Shown piece after piece: positions 8,046 to 17,739 of a stretch of DNA of 64,000 nucleotides; positions within the stretch are counted from its first letter, which is position 1; each line of letters opens with the position of its first letter. Position numbers and translations under genes: made by a program. The DNA comes from GCA-002727615 sp964442655 (GTDB lineage: Bacteria > Pseudomonadota > Alphaproteobacteria > TMED109). Location: the NCBI GenBank assembly GCA_964442655.1, contig CAYTZM010000002.1, positions 62,001-126,000 on the forward strand, given 5' to 3'. The notes beneath the pieces are model-generated. The model was not told where the DNA came from, ran no database searches, and saw only the letters and a program-made list of their open reading frames with translations.

Positions 8046-10837
8046 TATCCTTCACCCTCTTCATTATTGTCTTTTAATTCTACACTTTCCGAATCTATAT
8101 TTTCTGATTCTACATTTTTCGAATCTATATTTTCTGATTCTATATTATCTTGATTATCTTCATTAGTAGAAATCGCTGTAACAGAAACAACAGTTTCTCC
8201 TTTTTCAATGGAAAATAAAGTAACTCCTTGCGTATTTCTTGACGCTATACGAATATCATTTACTGGTGATCGAATAATTCTTCCTGCATTAGTTACTAAC
8301 ATAACATCATCACTATCTTCTACAGGAAAAGAACCAATTACAGAACCATTTCTTTCAGATGTTTCAATATTTATAATTCCTTGCCCTCCTCTATTTGTAA
8401 TTCTATATTCATAAGCAGAGGTTCTCTTTCCAAAACCTTTTTCCGCTACGGTCAAAATATATTGATCATTTAAATTCATTTCTTCAAAATCTTTATCAGG
8501 CATATACTCTTGTTTTTCTTCACGACGGTTTGCTGTTGCTGCTTTCAAATATAAAGTTCTAGTATCTATATCTGTTTCTATATGTTTTAAAACAGAAATA
8601 GATATCACAAAATCATCCTTTTTTAGCCTTATACCTCTAACACCTATAGAACCTCTTCCTTTAAACAATCTCACATCATGAGATCTAAATCTCATACATT
8701 TTCCTTTAGAAGCAGATAACAATATATCTTCATCTTTCATACAAGGAACTACCCCTACTAAAGAATCTCCATCTTTTAATTTCATAGCAATTTTTCCATT
8801 AGCTTGAATATTAGAAAAATCAGCGAGAGCATTTCTTCTTACATTACCAGATTTTGTAGCAAACATTAAATCTGGAGGGTTTTCATTATCGCTTGGCAGA
8901 GGCATCATTGTAGTAACTTGTTCACCTTCATCTAAAGGTAATAAATTTACTATAGGTCTTCCTCTAGCTTGCGGAGCACCGAGCGGTAGCTTATAAACTT
9001 TTAATTCATAAACAATGCCTGTGGTACTAAAAAATAATACAGGATCATGAGTATTTAACACAAATACTTGCCTGACAAAATCTTCTTCCTTTATAGACAT
9101 AGCAGCCCTTCCCTTACCACCTCTTTTTTGGGCTCTATACGTGCTTAAAGGAGTTCTTTTTATATATCCACCATTAGTTAGCGTAACCACCATATCTTCT
9201 TTTTCAATAAGAGATTCAATATCTTGATTTAACTCAGTATCTAAAATTTCACTTCTTCTAGGAACAGCAAATTGTTCTTTAATTTTTATAAATTCATCTT
9301 TCATAATGTTCATTAGCTTCTCACGCGACCTAAGAACCGAAAGATACTCAACTATATTTTCAACAATTTCCTTTAACTCTTCGACTATTTTATCTCGTTC
9401 TAAACCTGTTAACCTTTGTAAGCGCAATTCTAATATAGCTTTAGCTTGCTCTGAAGATAACATATACATACCCTTGTCATCAGCAGCATCATTAGGATCA
9501 CCAATTAATTGAATTAAATCATTTATATCTTCAGCATTCCATTTACGTTCTAATAATAATTTTTTAGCCTGATCTGAATCCTTAGAAGATTTTATTAAAG
9601 ATATAACTTCATCAATATTAGCTACAGCTAGAGCTAATCCTACTAATGTATTTGCTCTTTCTCTGGCTTTTTCTAAATCATATAATGTCCTTCTTGTAAT
9701 AACTTCTTCTCTAAACTCAAGGAAAGAATCTAACACTTTTTGTGTACTTAGTTGTTCAGGCCTTCCTCCATTTAAAGCCAACATGTTTACACCAAAATAT
9801 GATTGTAAAGGAGTATGTTTATAAATTTGATTTAAGACCACTTCAGGTGTTGCGTCTCTTTTAAGTTCAACTACAACTCTCACTCCTACTCTATCAGACT
9901 CATCCCTTAAATCTGATATTCCTTCAATATTTTTATTTTTAACTGATTCCGCAATTTGCTCAATCATCCTAGCTTTATTAACTTGATAAGGAATTTCTGA
10001 TATAATTATAGCCTCTCTATCTTTTCTTACAGTTTCAATAGAAGTTTTTCCTCTATTAACTATTGATCCTCTCCCTGTTTCAAAAGCAGATCTTATACCA
10101 GACCTTCCTATTATTTGCCCTCCAGTGGGAAAATCAGGTCCTGGAATTATTTCTAATAATTGATCAGAAGAAATATTAGGATCATCAATAATTGCTATAC
10201 ATGCCTCAATAACTTCACCCAAATTATGAGGAGGAATATTAGTTGCCATACCTACTGCAATACCACCAGCCCCATTTACTAATAAATTAGGAAACTTTGC
10301 AGGTAGCACACTAGGTTCTTTAGTAGAATTATCGTAATTATCTTGAAAATCTATAGTATTTTTATCTATATCATCAATTAACATTGTCGATGATTGATCC
10401 ATTCTAACTTCTGTATACCTCATAGCAGCAGGAGGATCTCCATCCATAGATCCAAAATTACCTTGTCCATCTATAAGTTTTAAACTCATTGAAAATTCTT
10501 GTGCCATTCTAACCATAGCATCATAAATAGCATTATCACCATGAGGATGATACTTACCCATTACATCACCTACTACACGTGCAGACTTTCTGTATGGTCT
10601 ATTCCAATGATACCCACCCTCTTTCATAGCATATAGAATACGTCTATGAACTGGTTTTAAACCATCTCTAACATCTGGTAACGCCCTACTTACAATTACA
10701 CTCATAGCATAATCTAAATAAGATTTTCTCATTTCATCTGATATTGTTACTGGGAGGTAAGCATCTTTTCGAAAATCACCCGTATTTTCATCACCTAATT
10801 CTTCTTCAGGGTTATCGGAATCCTCTGTATCTGACAA
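8045..10837 (-). CDS. gyrA: DNA gyrase subunit A
   Basis: GyrA cuts and rejoins DNA for negative supercoiling. The catalytic tyrosine is Y141 in AAMRYTEVRM. The GyrA-box is QKRGGKG, which marks gyrase rather than topoisomerase IV, and the C-terminal beta-pinwheel follows. In the quinolone-resistance region the usual Ser/Thr (E. coli S83) is Asn (N102, in HPHGDNAIYDAM), while the D87 equivalent (D106) is kept. The C-terminus ends in an acidic tail built of five-residue repeats (DNA 8076-8150). Length is 930 residues. It is the first gene of the run into coaD. Confidence 0.97.
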   Translation of the reverse strand: MSDTEDSDNPEEELGDENTGDFRKDAYLPVTISDEMRKSYLDYAMSVIVSRALPDVRDGLKPVHRRILYAMKEGGYHWNRPYRKSARVVGDVMGKYHPHGDNAIYDAMVRMAQEFSMSLKLIDGQGNFGSMDGDPPAAMRYTEVRMDQSSTMLIDDIDKNTIDFQDNYDNSTKEPSVLPAKFPNLLVNGAGGIAVGMATNIPPHNLGEVIEACIAIIDDPNISSDQLLEIIPGPDFPTGGQIIGRSGIRSAFETGRGSIVNRGKTSIETVRKDREAIIISEIPYQVNKARMIEQIAESVKNKNIEGISDLRDESDRVGVRVVVELKRDATPEVVLNQIYKHTPLQSYFGVNMLALNGGRPEQLSTQKVLDSFLEFREEVITRRTLYDLEKARERANTLVGLALAVANIDEVISLIKSSKDSDQAKKLLLERKWNAEDINDLIQLIGDPNDAADDKGMYMLSSEQAKAILELRLQRLTGLERDKIVEELKEIVENIVEYLSVLRSREKLMNIMKDEFIKIKEQFAVPRRSEILDTELNQDIESLIEKEDMVVTLTNGGYIKRTPLSTYRAQKRGGKGRAAMSIKEEDFVRQVFVLNTHDPVLFFSTTGIVYELKVYKLPLGAPQARGRPIVNLLPLDEGEQVTTMMPLPSDNENPPDLMFATKSGNVRRNALADFSNIQANGKIAMKLKDGDSLVGVVPCMKDEDILLSASKGKCMRFRSHDVRLFKGRGSIGVRGIRLKKDDFVISISVLKHIETDIDTRTLYLKAATANRREEKQEYMPDKDFEEMNLNDQYILTVAEKGFGKRTSAYEYRITNRGGQGIINIETSERNGSVIGSFPVEDSDDVMLVTNAGRIIRSPVNDIRIASRNTQGVTLFSIEKGETVVSVTAISTNEDNQDNIESENIDSKNVESENIDSESVELKDNNEEGEG
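8076..8150 (-). repeat. 15-bp tandem repeat in the gyrA tail
   Basis: Five imperfect 15-bp units run head to tail (boundaries 8076, 8091, 8106, 8121, 8136). Units 2-3 and 4-5 also form a 30-bp repeat. They encode acidic pentapeptides of the type x-N-(I/V)-(E/D)-S. The 15-bp period keeps frame, so gain or loss of units would lengthen or shorten the tail without disrupting gyrA. Confidence 0.85.
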
Positions 10838-10919
10838 TAATTTAAATCCTCAATAAAAACTACATAATAATACTATATTTAGTAGTTAAGAGCAAGTAAT
10901 AGACAATATTTTGATAAGT

Positions 10920-11405
10920 TTAAAATGGTATATCATCTTCTATATCTGAATCCTCTTTAGCAACACTATCAGACGGTTGATCCGAAGAGGAATCAGGAGA
11001 AGAAATTTCTTTAGATTCAGCATTATCATTAGAAATAATTTCATTATCCGACGACCTATTATCTAAGAAAGTTAATTCACCTCTAAAGTTTCTTAAAACT
11101 ACTTCCGTAAAATATTTTTTTTGACCACTTTCGTCAGTCCATTCACGTGTTTCTAATTGTCCTTCAATATACAATTTAGAACCTTTTTTTACATACTTTT
11201 CAATCAAAGCAATTAAACCTTCAGTAAAAACTACTACTCTATGCCACTGGGTTCTTTCTTTTTGTTCATTAGTTTCTCTATCTTTCCATCTATCACTTGT
11301 AGCAATTGATAAATTACAAACTCTACCTCCGTTTTGAAAGGACCTAATTTCTGGATCATTTCCTACATTTCCTATTAAAATTACTTTATTTACACTTCCA
11401 GACAT
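10920..11405 (-). CDS. ssb: Single-stranded DNA-binding protein
   Basis: An N-terminal OB-fold (residues about 4-108, starting NKVILIGNVGNDPEIR and including TQWHRVVVF) binds ssDNA. A serine- and acid-rich linker follows, ending in the interaction tail DIEDDIPF that recruits replication and repair proteins. A strong ribosome binding site (AAGGAGG on the minus strand) precedes the start. It is divergent from uvrA, as in many Proteobacteria; no alphaproteobacterial GAAC-N7-GTTC SOS box is visible in the shared spacer. Confidence 0.97.
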   Translation of the reverse strand: MSGSVNKVILIGNVGNDPEIRSFQNGGRVCNLSIATSDRWKDRETNEQKERTQWHRVVVFTEGLIALIEKYVKKGSKLYIEGQLETREWTDESGQKKYFTEVVLRNFRGELTFLDNRSSDNEIISNDNAESKEISSPDSSSDQPSDSVAKEDSDIEDDIPF

Positions 11406-11501
11406 AGAACCTCCTTATAATATTTATAATAAATCTTAACACAAAACTCGCAAAGATTATACATCTGCATTATATATTTATTAAATAATATGGAAAGATA
11501 G

Positions 11502-14360
11502 ATGAAAAGCACTCATCAAAAAATTAAAAAAGATAAGTTTCTTGATATTTTAGGAGCATCTGAAAATAACCTAAAAAATGTAAATATTAAAATTCCAAAA
11601 AATCAATTAATTGTTATCACCGGAGTATCCGGATCAGGAAAATCATCTCTTGCATTTGATACGATCTATGCAGAAGGCCAAAGAAGATACGTTGAAAGTT
11701 TGTCAGCTTATGCAAGACAATTTTTGGAACTTATGCAAAAACCAAAGGTTGAATTTATAGGAGGATTATCTCCAGCTATAGCCATAAATCAAAAATCCGT
11801 ATCCCATAATCCTAGATCAACTGTAGCAACAGTTACAGAAATCTATGACTACTTAAGACTTTTATACGCAAGAGTTGGTGTTGCATACTCCCCTGCTACA
11901 GGAAAACCTATTACTAGTCAGACTATTACTCAAATGGTGGACTCTATAATGAATATGGGTAATGGAAAAAAAATATATTTATTAGCTCCAATTGTTAGAA
12001 ATAGAAAAGGCGAACATAAAAAAGAAATAGCTAAGTTTATTAAACTTGGTTTTCAAAGAATAAAATTAAATAATAATATATATGATTTAAATGAAATACC
12101 TAAAATCGATAAGAACACTAATAATACATTAGAAATTGTAGTTGATAGATTAATAATTAAAGAAAACCTAGAACAAAGGCTTTCTGAAAGTATAGAAGCT
12201 GCACTAAATATTTCTGATGGACTTATAAATATTGAAGAATTAGAAAACAATAAGATTACTACATATTCTTCAAAATTTGCCTGCCCTGTTTCTGGTTTCA
12301 CAATTGAAGAAATTGAACCAAGACTTTTTTCATTTAATAACCCAGCTGGAGCTTGTGAAAAATGTGACGGATTAAGTGAACAAAGTTATTTTGATTCCAA
12401 ACTTATTATACCCAATCCAAATTTATCTATAAATGAAAATGCCATTAAACCTTGGTCAGGCAAAGGTAAAGATTATTATATGCAAGCAATACAGGGCTTA
12501 GCTGCATATAATGGAATGTCATTAGACACACCTTGGAAAAAATTAAAAATAGAATTTATTAATCAAATTTTATATGGAACTGGAGACAATAATATACAAA
12601 TTAATTTTACCAATAATAGTAATTCTATAAAAATTGATAAACCTTTTATAGGAGTTATCCCATCATTAAATAAAAGATTAATAGAATCAAATGATCCTTG
12701 GCTCAGAGAAGAATTTACAAAATACCAATCTATAAGAGAATGTGAAAAATGTTCTGGTTATAGGCTTAATGAAAAAGCATTATGTATTAAAATTGACAAC
12801 AAACATATTGGGGAGATTACAAACTTAACTATTAATAATATTTATGAATGGATAGAAATAGCAATAAATAAACTACCTAAACAATCAGTTGAAATTGCAG
12901 AACCAATAATTAAAGAAATTTCTGAACGTTTAAAATTTCTAAAAAATGTAGGTTTAGACTATTTAACATTAAATAGAAAATCAAACACACTATCTGGAGG
13001 AGAAAGCCAAAGAATAAGGCTCGCCTCACAAATAGGGTCAGGATTAACTGGTATATTATATGTATTAGATGAACCTTCCATAGGATTACATCAAAAAGAT
13101 AATTTAAAATTAATTAATACACTTAAAAATCTTAGAGATTTAGGTAATACAGTGATAGTTGTAGAACATGATGAAGAAGCTATGCTTGCGGCTGACTACC
13201 TCATAGATATAGGGCCAGGAGCAGGAATAAATGGAGGATATATAATTGCAAAAGGGACACCTGCTCAAGTTACTAAAAACACTAATAGTATAACTGGAAA
13301 ATATTTATCTGGTACTAAAAAAATTTCTATACCAAATACAAGAAGAAAAGCTAAAAATAAACAATATTTAAATTTAAGTAATGCAAATTCCAATAATTTA
13401 AAAAATATAAATTTAAAAATTCCTTTAGGCACTTTTACTTCTGTAACTGGCGTATCAGGAAGTGGAAAATCTTCATTAATAATAGAAACTTTACTACCTG
13501 CCTTAGAAAATCAAATTAATAATAAAATAAAAGTAAAATTAGGAAAATTTAATGATTTAAAAGGAATAGATAATATAGATAAAATTGTTGAAATTAATCA
13601 ATCACCAATAGGTAGAACTCCAAGATCTAATCCAGCAACTTATACCGGTGCTTTTACTCCAATAAGAGAATGGTTTGCGCAAACAACAGATTCTAAAATT
13701 AGAGGATACAAACCTGGCCGTTTTTCATTTAATGTTAAAGGTGGAAGATGTGAAGCATGTCAAGGAGATGGAATTGTAAAAATAGAAATGCATTTTTTAC
13801 CTGATGTTTATGTTAAATGTGAACAATGCAAAGGAAAAAGATACAACAGAGAAACTTTAGAAATTTTGTTTAAAAACAATACTATATATGACATTCTTAA
13901 TATGACTATAGAAGAATCTAAAGTATTTTTTAAAAATATACCTACTATATTTAATAAAATTAAAACTTTATCTGAAGTTGGCCTTGGCTACATTAAATTA
14001 GGACAAGCTGCTACTACTCTATCTGGAGGAGAAGCACAAAGAATTAAACTTTCAAAAGAATTATCTAAAAGATCCACGGGTAATACTATATATATTTTAG
14101 ATGAACCCACAACAGGACTACATTTTGAAGATGTAAAAAAATTATTAAATGTTTTAAACACCTTAGTTAATAATGGAAACACTGTAATAATTATTGAACA
14201 CAACTTAGAGGTTATTAAATCATCTGACTGGATAATAGACCTTGGTCCTGATGGTGGTGATAAAGGCGGAAATATAATAGCAGAAGGAACGCCAGAAGAT
14301 GTTATGAAAATAAAAAAAAGCTATACAGGCTTTTATTTAAAAAAACATATCAATTTATGA
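11502..14360 (+). CDS. uvrA: Excinuclease ABC subunit A
   Basis: UvrA is the damage-sensing ATPase of nucleotide excision repair. The 952-residue protein has two ABC ATPase units, each with GVSGSGKSS Walker A motifs (first at residues 41-49). The signatures are LSGGESQRIRL and LSGGEAQRIKL. Zinc modules are CEKC...CEKC in the first half and CEAC...CEQC in the second. It is complete and stops two bases before the 3' end of the convergent Mth938-like gene. uvrB and uvrC are not in the window. Confidence 0.98.
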   Translation: MKSTHQKIKKDKFLDILGASENNLKNVNIKIPKNQLIVITGVSGSGKSSLAFDTIYAEGQRRYVESLSAYARQFLELMQKPKVEFIGGLSPAIAINQKSVSHNPRSTVATVTEIYDYLRLLYARVGVAYSPATGKPITSQTITQMVDSIMNMGNGKKIYLLAPIVRNRKGEHKKEIAKFIKLGFQRIKLNNNIYDLNEIPKIDKNTNNTLEIVVDRLIIKENLEQRLSESIEAALNISDGLINIEELENNKITTYSSKFACPVSGFTIEEIEPRLFSFNNPAGACEKCDGLSEQSYFDSKLIIPNPNLSINENAIKPWSGKGKDYYMQAIQGLAAYNGMSLDTPWKKLKIEFINQILYGTGDNNIQINFTNNSNSIKIDKPFIGVIPSLNKRLIESNDPWLREEFTKYQSIRECEKCSGYRLNEKALCIKIDNKHIGEITNLTINNIYEWIEIAINKLPKQSVEIAEPIIKEISERLKFLKNVGLDYLTLNRKSNTLSGGESQRIRLASQIGSGLTGILYVLDEPSIGLHQKDNLKLINTLKNLRDLGNTVIVVEHDEEAMLAADYLIDIGPGAGINGGYIIAKGTPAQVTKNTNSITGKYLSGTKKISIPNTRRKAKNKQYLNLSNANSNNLKNINLKIPLGTFTSVTGVSGSGKSSLIIETLLPALENQINNKIKVKLGKFNDLKGIDNIDKIVEINQSPIGRTPRSNPATYTGAFTPIREWFAQTTDSKIRGYKPGRFSFNVKGGRCEACQGDGIVKIEMHFLPDVYVKCEQCKGKRYNRETLEILFKNNTIYDILNMTIEESKVFFKNIPTIFNKIKTLSEVGLGYIKLGQAATTLSGGEAQRIKLSKELSKRSTGNTIYILDEPTTGLHFEDVKKLLNVLNTLVNNGNTVIIIEHNLEVIKSSDWIIDLGPDGGDKGGNIIAEGTPEDVMKIKKSYTGFYLKKHINL

Positions 14361-14361
14361 A

Positions 14362-14718
14362 TTATTTTATAAAGATTAAAGCTCCTACAGCCCTGCCTTC
14401 TCCCACCAAAACTGACCACGTTCTGCAGGCAGCTAAATTATTCATTACTTCAACAGATAACTTTATATTTTTAATTTTATTTAAAACATCTTTATTTAAA
14501 TTTTGACTTGAGAAACCATATAAAAGCAAATCAATTTTATTTTTATATTCTTTTACAATATTTATTATTGCATCATCTGATTTATTTTTAATTTCATGTA
14601 ATTTATCAGGAAATAAAAGAAAAGTATTTTTTACTCTTTTACCTGATATAGTTATATAATTTTCACCATAACCATTAACAATAGGGCCTCTAGATGTTGA
14701 ATGTAATTCTAATTCCAT
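14362..14718 (-). CDS. Mth938-like domain protein (DUF498)
   Basis: This 118-residue protein matches the small Mth938/NDUFAF3 fold: an N-terminal GPIVNGYGENYITISG segment, a central DLLLYGFSS strand, and C-terminal VEVMNNLAACRTWSVLVGEGR. The bacterial role is unknown; a eukaryotic relative (NDUFAF3) assists complex I assembly. It is 5 bases downstream of secF, its standard alphaproteobacterial position, and probably in the yajC-secDF transcript. Confidence 0.85.
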   Translation of the reverse strand: MELELHSTSRGPIVNGYGENYITISGKRVKNTFLLFPDKLHEIKNKSDDAIINIVKEYKNKIDLLLYGFSSQNLNKDVLNKIKNIKLSVEVMNNLAACRTWSVLVGEGRAVGALIFIK

Positions 14719-14723
14719 ATTTA

Positions 14724-15641
14724 TTATTTACTATCTTGATCAGGGCTTATTCTAACATTTAAAAAGGTTAATATTGTAGAAGCAATAAAAATGGAAGAAT
14801 AAGTTCCTACAACAATTCCCCACAACATAGCAAAAGCAAAATCCGCAATAATTTGTCCACCAATAAAGTATAATGCTCCTAATGCTAAAATTGTAGTAAC
14901 TGTTGTATTAATTGTTCTTGAAAGCGTTTGATTTATACTTTTATTTAATAATTCATTTAACGGCATTCTTTTAAACTTTCTTAAGTTTTCCCTTATACGA
15001 TCATAAACTACCACAGTATCATTCATTGAATAACCAATTATTAATAAGATTGCTGCAACAGTTGCCAAATTAAATTCTAATCCTAAAGCAGCAAACACAC
15101 CCATAGTTAATACTATATCATGCACAAGAGCTACAATTGCTCCTAATGCAAAAGGAAGTTCAAATCTAAACCAAATATAAGCCAACATTGCTATAATAGC
15201 ACATACAATTGCCATAACACCGTCAGATACCAAATCTTTACTAACAGTAGGACCTACAAATTCTAAGCGTCTATAATCAATTTTATCCATGAATGAAGTA
15301 CTTAATGAAGATTTTATTAAATTTATAGCCTCTTGTTGGGCATTATCTCCACCTTTCTGTCTTTCTACTCTAATTAAATAATCTGTTGCAACACCAAACT
15401 CTTGAATAGATACTTCACCTATATTTAAATTGCTGACATTATCACGAATTTCAGAAATTCCTATTTCATCTGAAGTTCTAACTTCTATTAAAATTCCTCC
15501 TTTAAAATCAATTCCAAAATTTAACCCAATAAATAAAACTAAAAGTAAAGACAATAATGAAAAAATTGACGAAAAAGAGAATGCTAACTTTTTAAGTTTT
15601 ATAAAATTTATATTAGTATTATCAGAAATTAATCGTAACAA
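14724..15641 (-). CDS. secF: Protein translocase subunit SecF
   Basis: SecF works with SecD and the proton gradient to pull proteins through SecYEG. The 305-residue protein has an N-terminal TM, the periplasmic GIDFKGGILIEV motif, and five C-terminal TMs with the conserved GYSMNDTVVVYDRIREN segment. It follows secD by 15 bases, as expected. Confidence 0.97.
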   Translation of the reverse strand: MLRLISDNTNINFIKLKKLAFSFSSIFSLLSLLLVLFIGLNFGIDFKGGILIEVRTSDEIGISEIRDNVSNLNIGEVSIQEFGVATDYLIRVERQKGGDNAQQEAINLIKSSLSTSFMDKIDYRRLEFVGPTVSKDLVSDGVMAIVCAIIAMLAYIWFRFELPFALGAIVALVHDIVLTMGVFAALGLEFNLATVAAILLIIGYSMNDTVVVYDRIRENLRKFKRMPLNELLNKSINQTLSRTINTTVTTILALGALYFIGGQIIADFAFAMLWGIVVGTYSSIFIASTILTFLNVRISPDQDSK

Positions 15642-15656
15642 AATACAACTCCAAAA

Positions 15657-17243
15657 TTAAATATTTAAATTAGATGGTTTAAATTTATTAAACCAAAAAG
15701 TTATTAACCCCCTGCTTAATAATAAAGCAGTAAACATTGTGGTCAAAACCCCTAATGCTAAAGTAACTGCAAATCCCTTCACGGGTCCAGAACCAAACTG
15801 GAATAATATTATTGCAGCTAATAGTGTTGTAATATTTGCATCAACAATTGTTCTAAAAGCTTCTTTAAAACCATTATCTATAGCACTAATATTAGACCTG
15901 CCTGAACGAGATTCTTCTCTTATTCTTTCAAAAATCAATACATTAGCATCAACTGCCATTCCAACCGTTAAAGCGATTCCTGCTAAACCTGGCAACGTTA
16001 GTGTTGCATCTAACACACCAATTAAAGACAAAATTAATATTAAATTAATCAATAGAGAAAGATTAGCTGCCAAACCAAAATTAAAACCATAAATAATAAA
16101 CATATAGATGACCACTAATAAGCAAGCAACCATTGCCGCATACATTCCTGCATTTATTGAATCTTTTCCTAAAGATGGACCCACAGATCTTTCCTCTAGA
16201 ATAGTTAACGGTGCTGGTAAAGCCCCTGCTCTTAATAAAACCGCTAAATCACTTGCTGTCTCAAATGTAAAATTACCAGAAATTTGGCCGCTTCCGCCAG
16301 TGATTGCCTCTCTAATTACAGGGGCACTGATAACCTCATCATCTAATACTATTGCAAACCTTTTACCAACATTTTTTGAAGTTAAATCTCCAAACTTACG
16401 CGCACCTGAAGAATCAAATCTTAAGCTTACGACAGGTTGATTATTTTGATCTATAGTTGGATTTGCATCAACTAACTCATCTCCTGACACACCTATTCTT
16501 TTATAAACTAAATAAGGAACCGTTTTATTACCAGTATTTTTATCTAATTCATATAATAAATCGGAACCAGGCGGAATTCTTCCAGATATAGCTTCATCCA
16601 CGCTAGATGTTTCGTTTACCATTCTAAAATTCATTCTTGCAGTTTTTCCTAATAATCTTTTAATACGCTCTGGATCATCTAATCCAGGTAATTGTACAAG
16701 AATTCTATCATTTCCCTGTCTTTGAATTATTGGTTCATTAGTTCCAACTTCATCAATTCTTCTTCTAATAATTTCAATTGACTGAAGTATTGCATAATCT
16801 TTTATATCTTTTTTCTTTTCTTCTGAAAGCACAATATTAATAAGGGATTCATCTATATTAACAATCAATGTATTGTCTATATCCGAAATTAATTTCCGTG
16901 CTCTATCAAACTCGCTCACATTAACTAAGTTGAATTTTAATTCATTTGATTCTACATTTAAATTTTTATATCCAATTTTTGGATTTGCTTTTCTCATCGC
17001 AGTTCTTAAATCAGAGGAAAGATTATTCAATCTATCTCTTTCTAACTTTTCAGACTCAACTTTTAAAAGTAAATATGACCCGCCTTGAAGATCTAGCCCT
17101 AATCTTATTTCACCAATATTAATAAAATTAGGCATTGTATTGTTTTTAAAATTATCAGAAACAAAATTTGGTATTACAAAAATTATAGCAAAAATACTTA
17201 TAAAAAGTACTAATATTTTTTTCCAATTTTCAAAGACAAGCAT
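15657..17243 (-). CDS. secD: Protein translocase subunit SecD
   Basis: The 528-residue protein starts with a TM (residues about 8-26), then LGLDLQGGSYLLLKV and a large periplasmic domain with RRRIDEVGTNEPIIQRQG and LPGLDDPERIKRLLG. The RND-type membrane block includes VGMAVDANVLIFERIREE, whose Asp belongs to the proton path. The size is somewhat shorter than the E. coli protein but normal for Alphaproteobacteria. Gene order is yajC-secD-secF. Confidence 0.97.
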   Translation of the reverse strand: MLVFENWKKILVLFISIFAIIFVIPNFVSDNFKNNTMPNFINIGEIRLGLDLQGGSYLLLKVESEKLERDRLNNLSSDLRTAMRKANPKIGYKNLNVESNELKFNLVNVSEFDRARKLISDIDNTLIVNIDESLINIVLSEEKKKDIKDYAILQSIEIIRRRIDEVGTNEPIIQRQGNDRILVQLPGLDDPERIKRLLGKTARMNFRMVNETSSVDEAISGRIPPGSDLLYELDKNTGNKTVPYLVYKRIGVSGDELVDANPTIDQNNQPVVSLRFDSSGARKFGDLTSKNVGKRFAIVLDDEVISAPVIREAITGGSGQISGNFTFETASDLAVLLRAGALPAPLTILEERSVGPSLGKDSINAGMYAAMVACLLVVIYMFIIYGFNFGLAANLSLLINLILILSLIGVLDATLTLPGLAGIALTVGMAVDANVLIFERIREESRSGRSNISAIDNGFKEAFRTIVDANITTLLAAIILFQFGSGPVKGFAVTLALGVLTTMFTALLLSRGLITFWFNKFKPSNLNI

Positions 17244-17278
17244 TTTATACCCAATATTTAATAATAGAATTTATTAAT

Positions 17279-17593
17279 TTATTTATTTTTTATTACTTCA
17301 GTAATAGTAGATCTTACCACTTTAACATTAACATTCTCTGAAATTTCTACTAATGCTATTTTTTCATCTTCTATTTTTGTAATTGTACCCATTAAACCTC
17401 CCGCAGTAATTACTTTATCTCCTTTTGATAAAGCTCCAACCATAGCTCTATGATCTTTCATTTTCTTTTGCTGAGGCCTAATTAATAGAAAATAAAAAAC
17501 GGCAAATATTAATACTAAAGGGGCAATTTGAATTAAAAATCCTGAACCACCACCTGCTGACACTCCTTGTGCTAAAGCTTGATTAATAAACAT
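17279..17593 (-). CDS. yajC: Sec translocon accessory protein YajC
   Basis: A 104-residue single-pass membrane protein: a glycine/serine stretch, one TM with the diagnostic FYFLLIRPQQKK at the cytoplasmic edge, and a C-terminal KOW/SH3-like domain (LSKGDKVITAGGLMGTI). It is first in the minus-strand yajC-secD-secF-Mth938 run and divergent from the DUF815 ATPase gene. Confidence 0.96.
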   Translation of the reverse strand: MFINQALAQGVSAGGGSGFLIQIAPLVLIFAVFYFLLIRPQQKKMKDHRAMVGALSKGDKVITAGGLMGTITKIEDEKIALVEISENVNVKVVRSTITEVIKNK

Positions 17594-17739
17594 GTTTTCT
17601 CCTTAATAATAAAAAATATATATAACTCCTTAAAGCATTATTGCAAACTATATAATCAAGGTTTACAATAATTAATAGTAATTATTTAATATTTACAATA
17701 AAAACTATTCTACTTATTTACAATAACTAAGGATTCATA

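Noticed and set aside
11406..11501. SOS (LexA) box between ssb and uvrA
   Set aside because: No GAAC-N7-GTTC or near match is visible in the spacer.
15739..16440. Long plus-strand open frames opposite secD
   Set aside because: They are antisense to conserved SecD codons, are rich in residues produced by reverse reading, and match no family.
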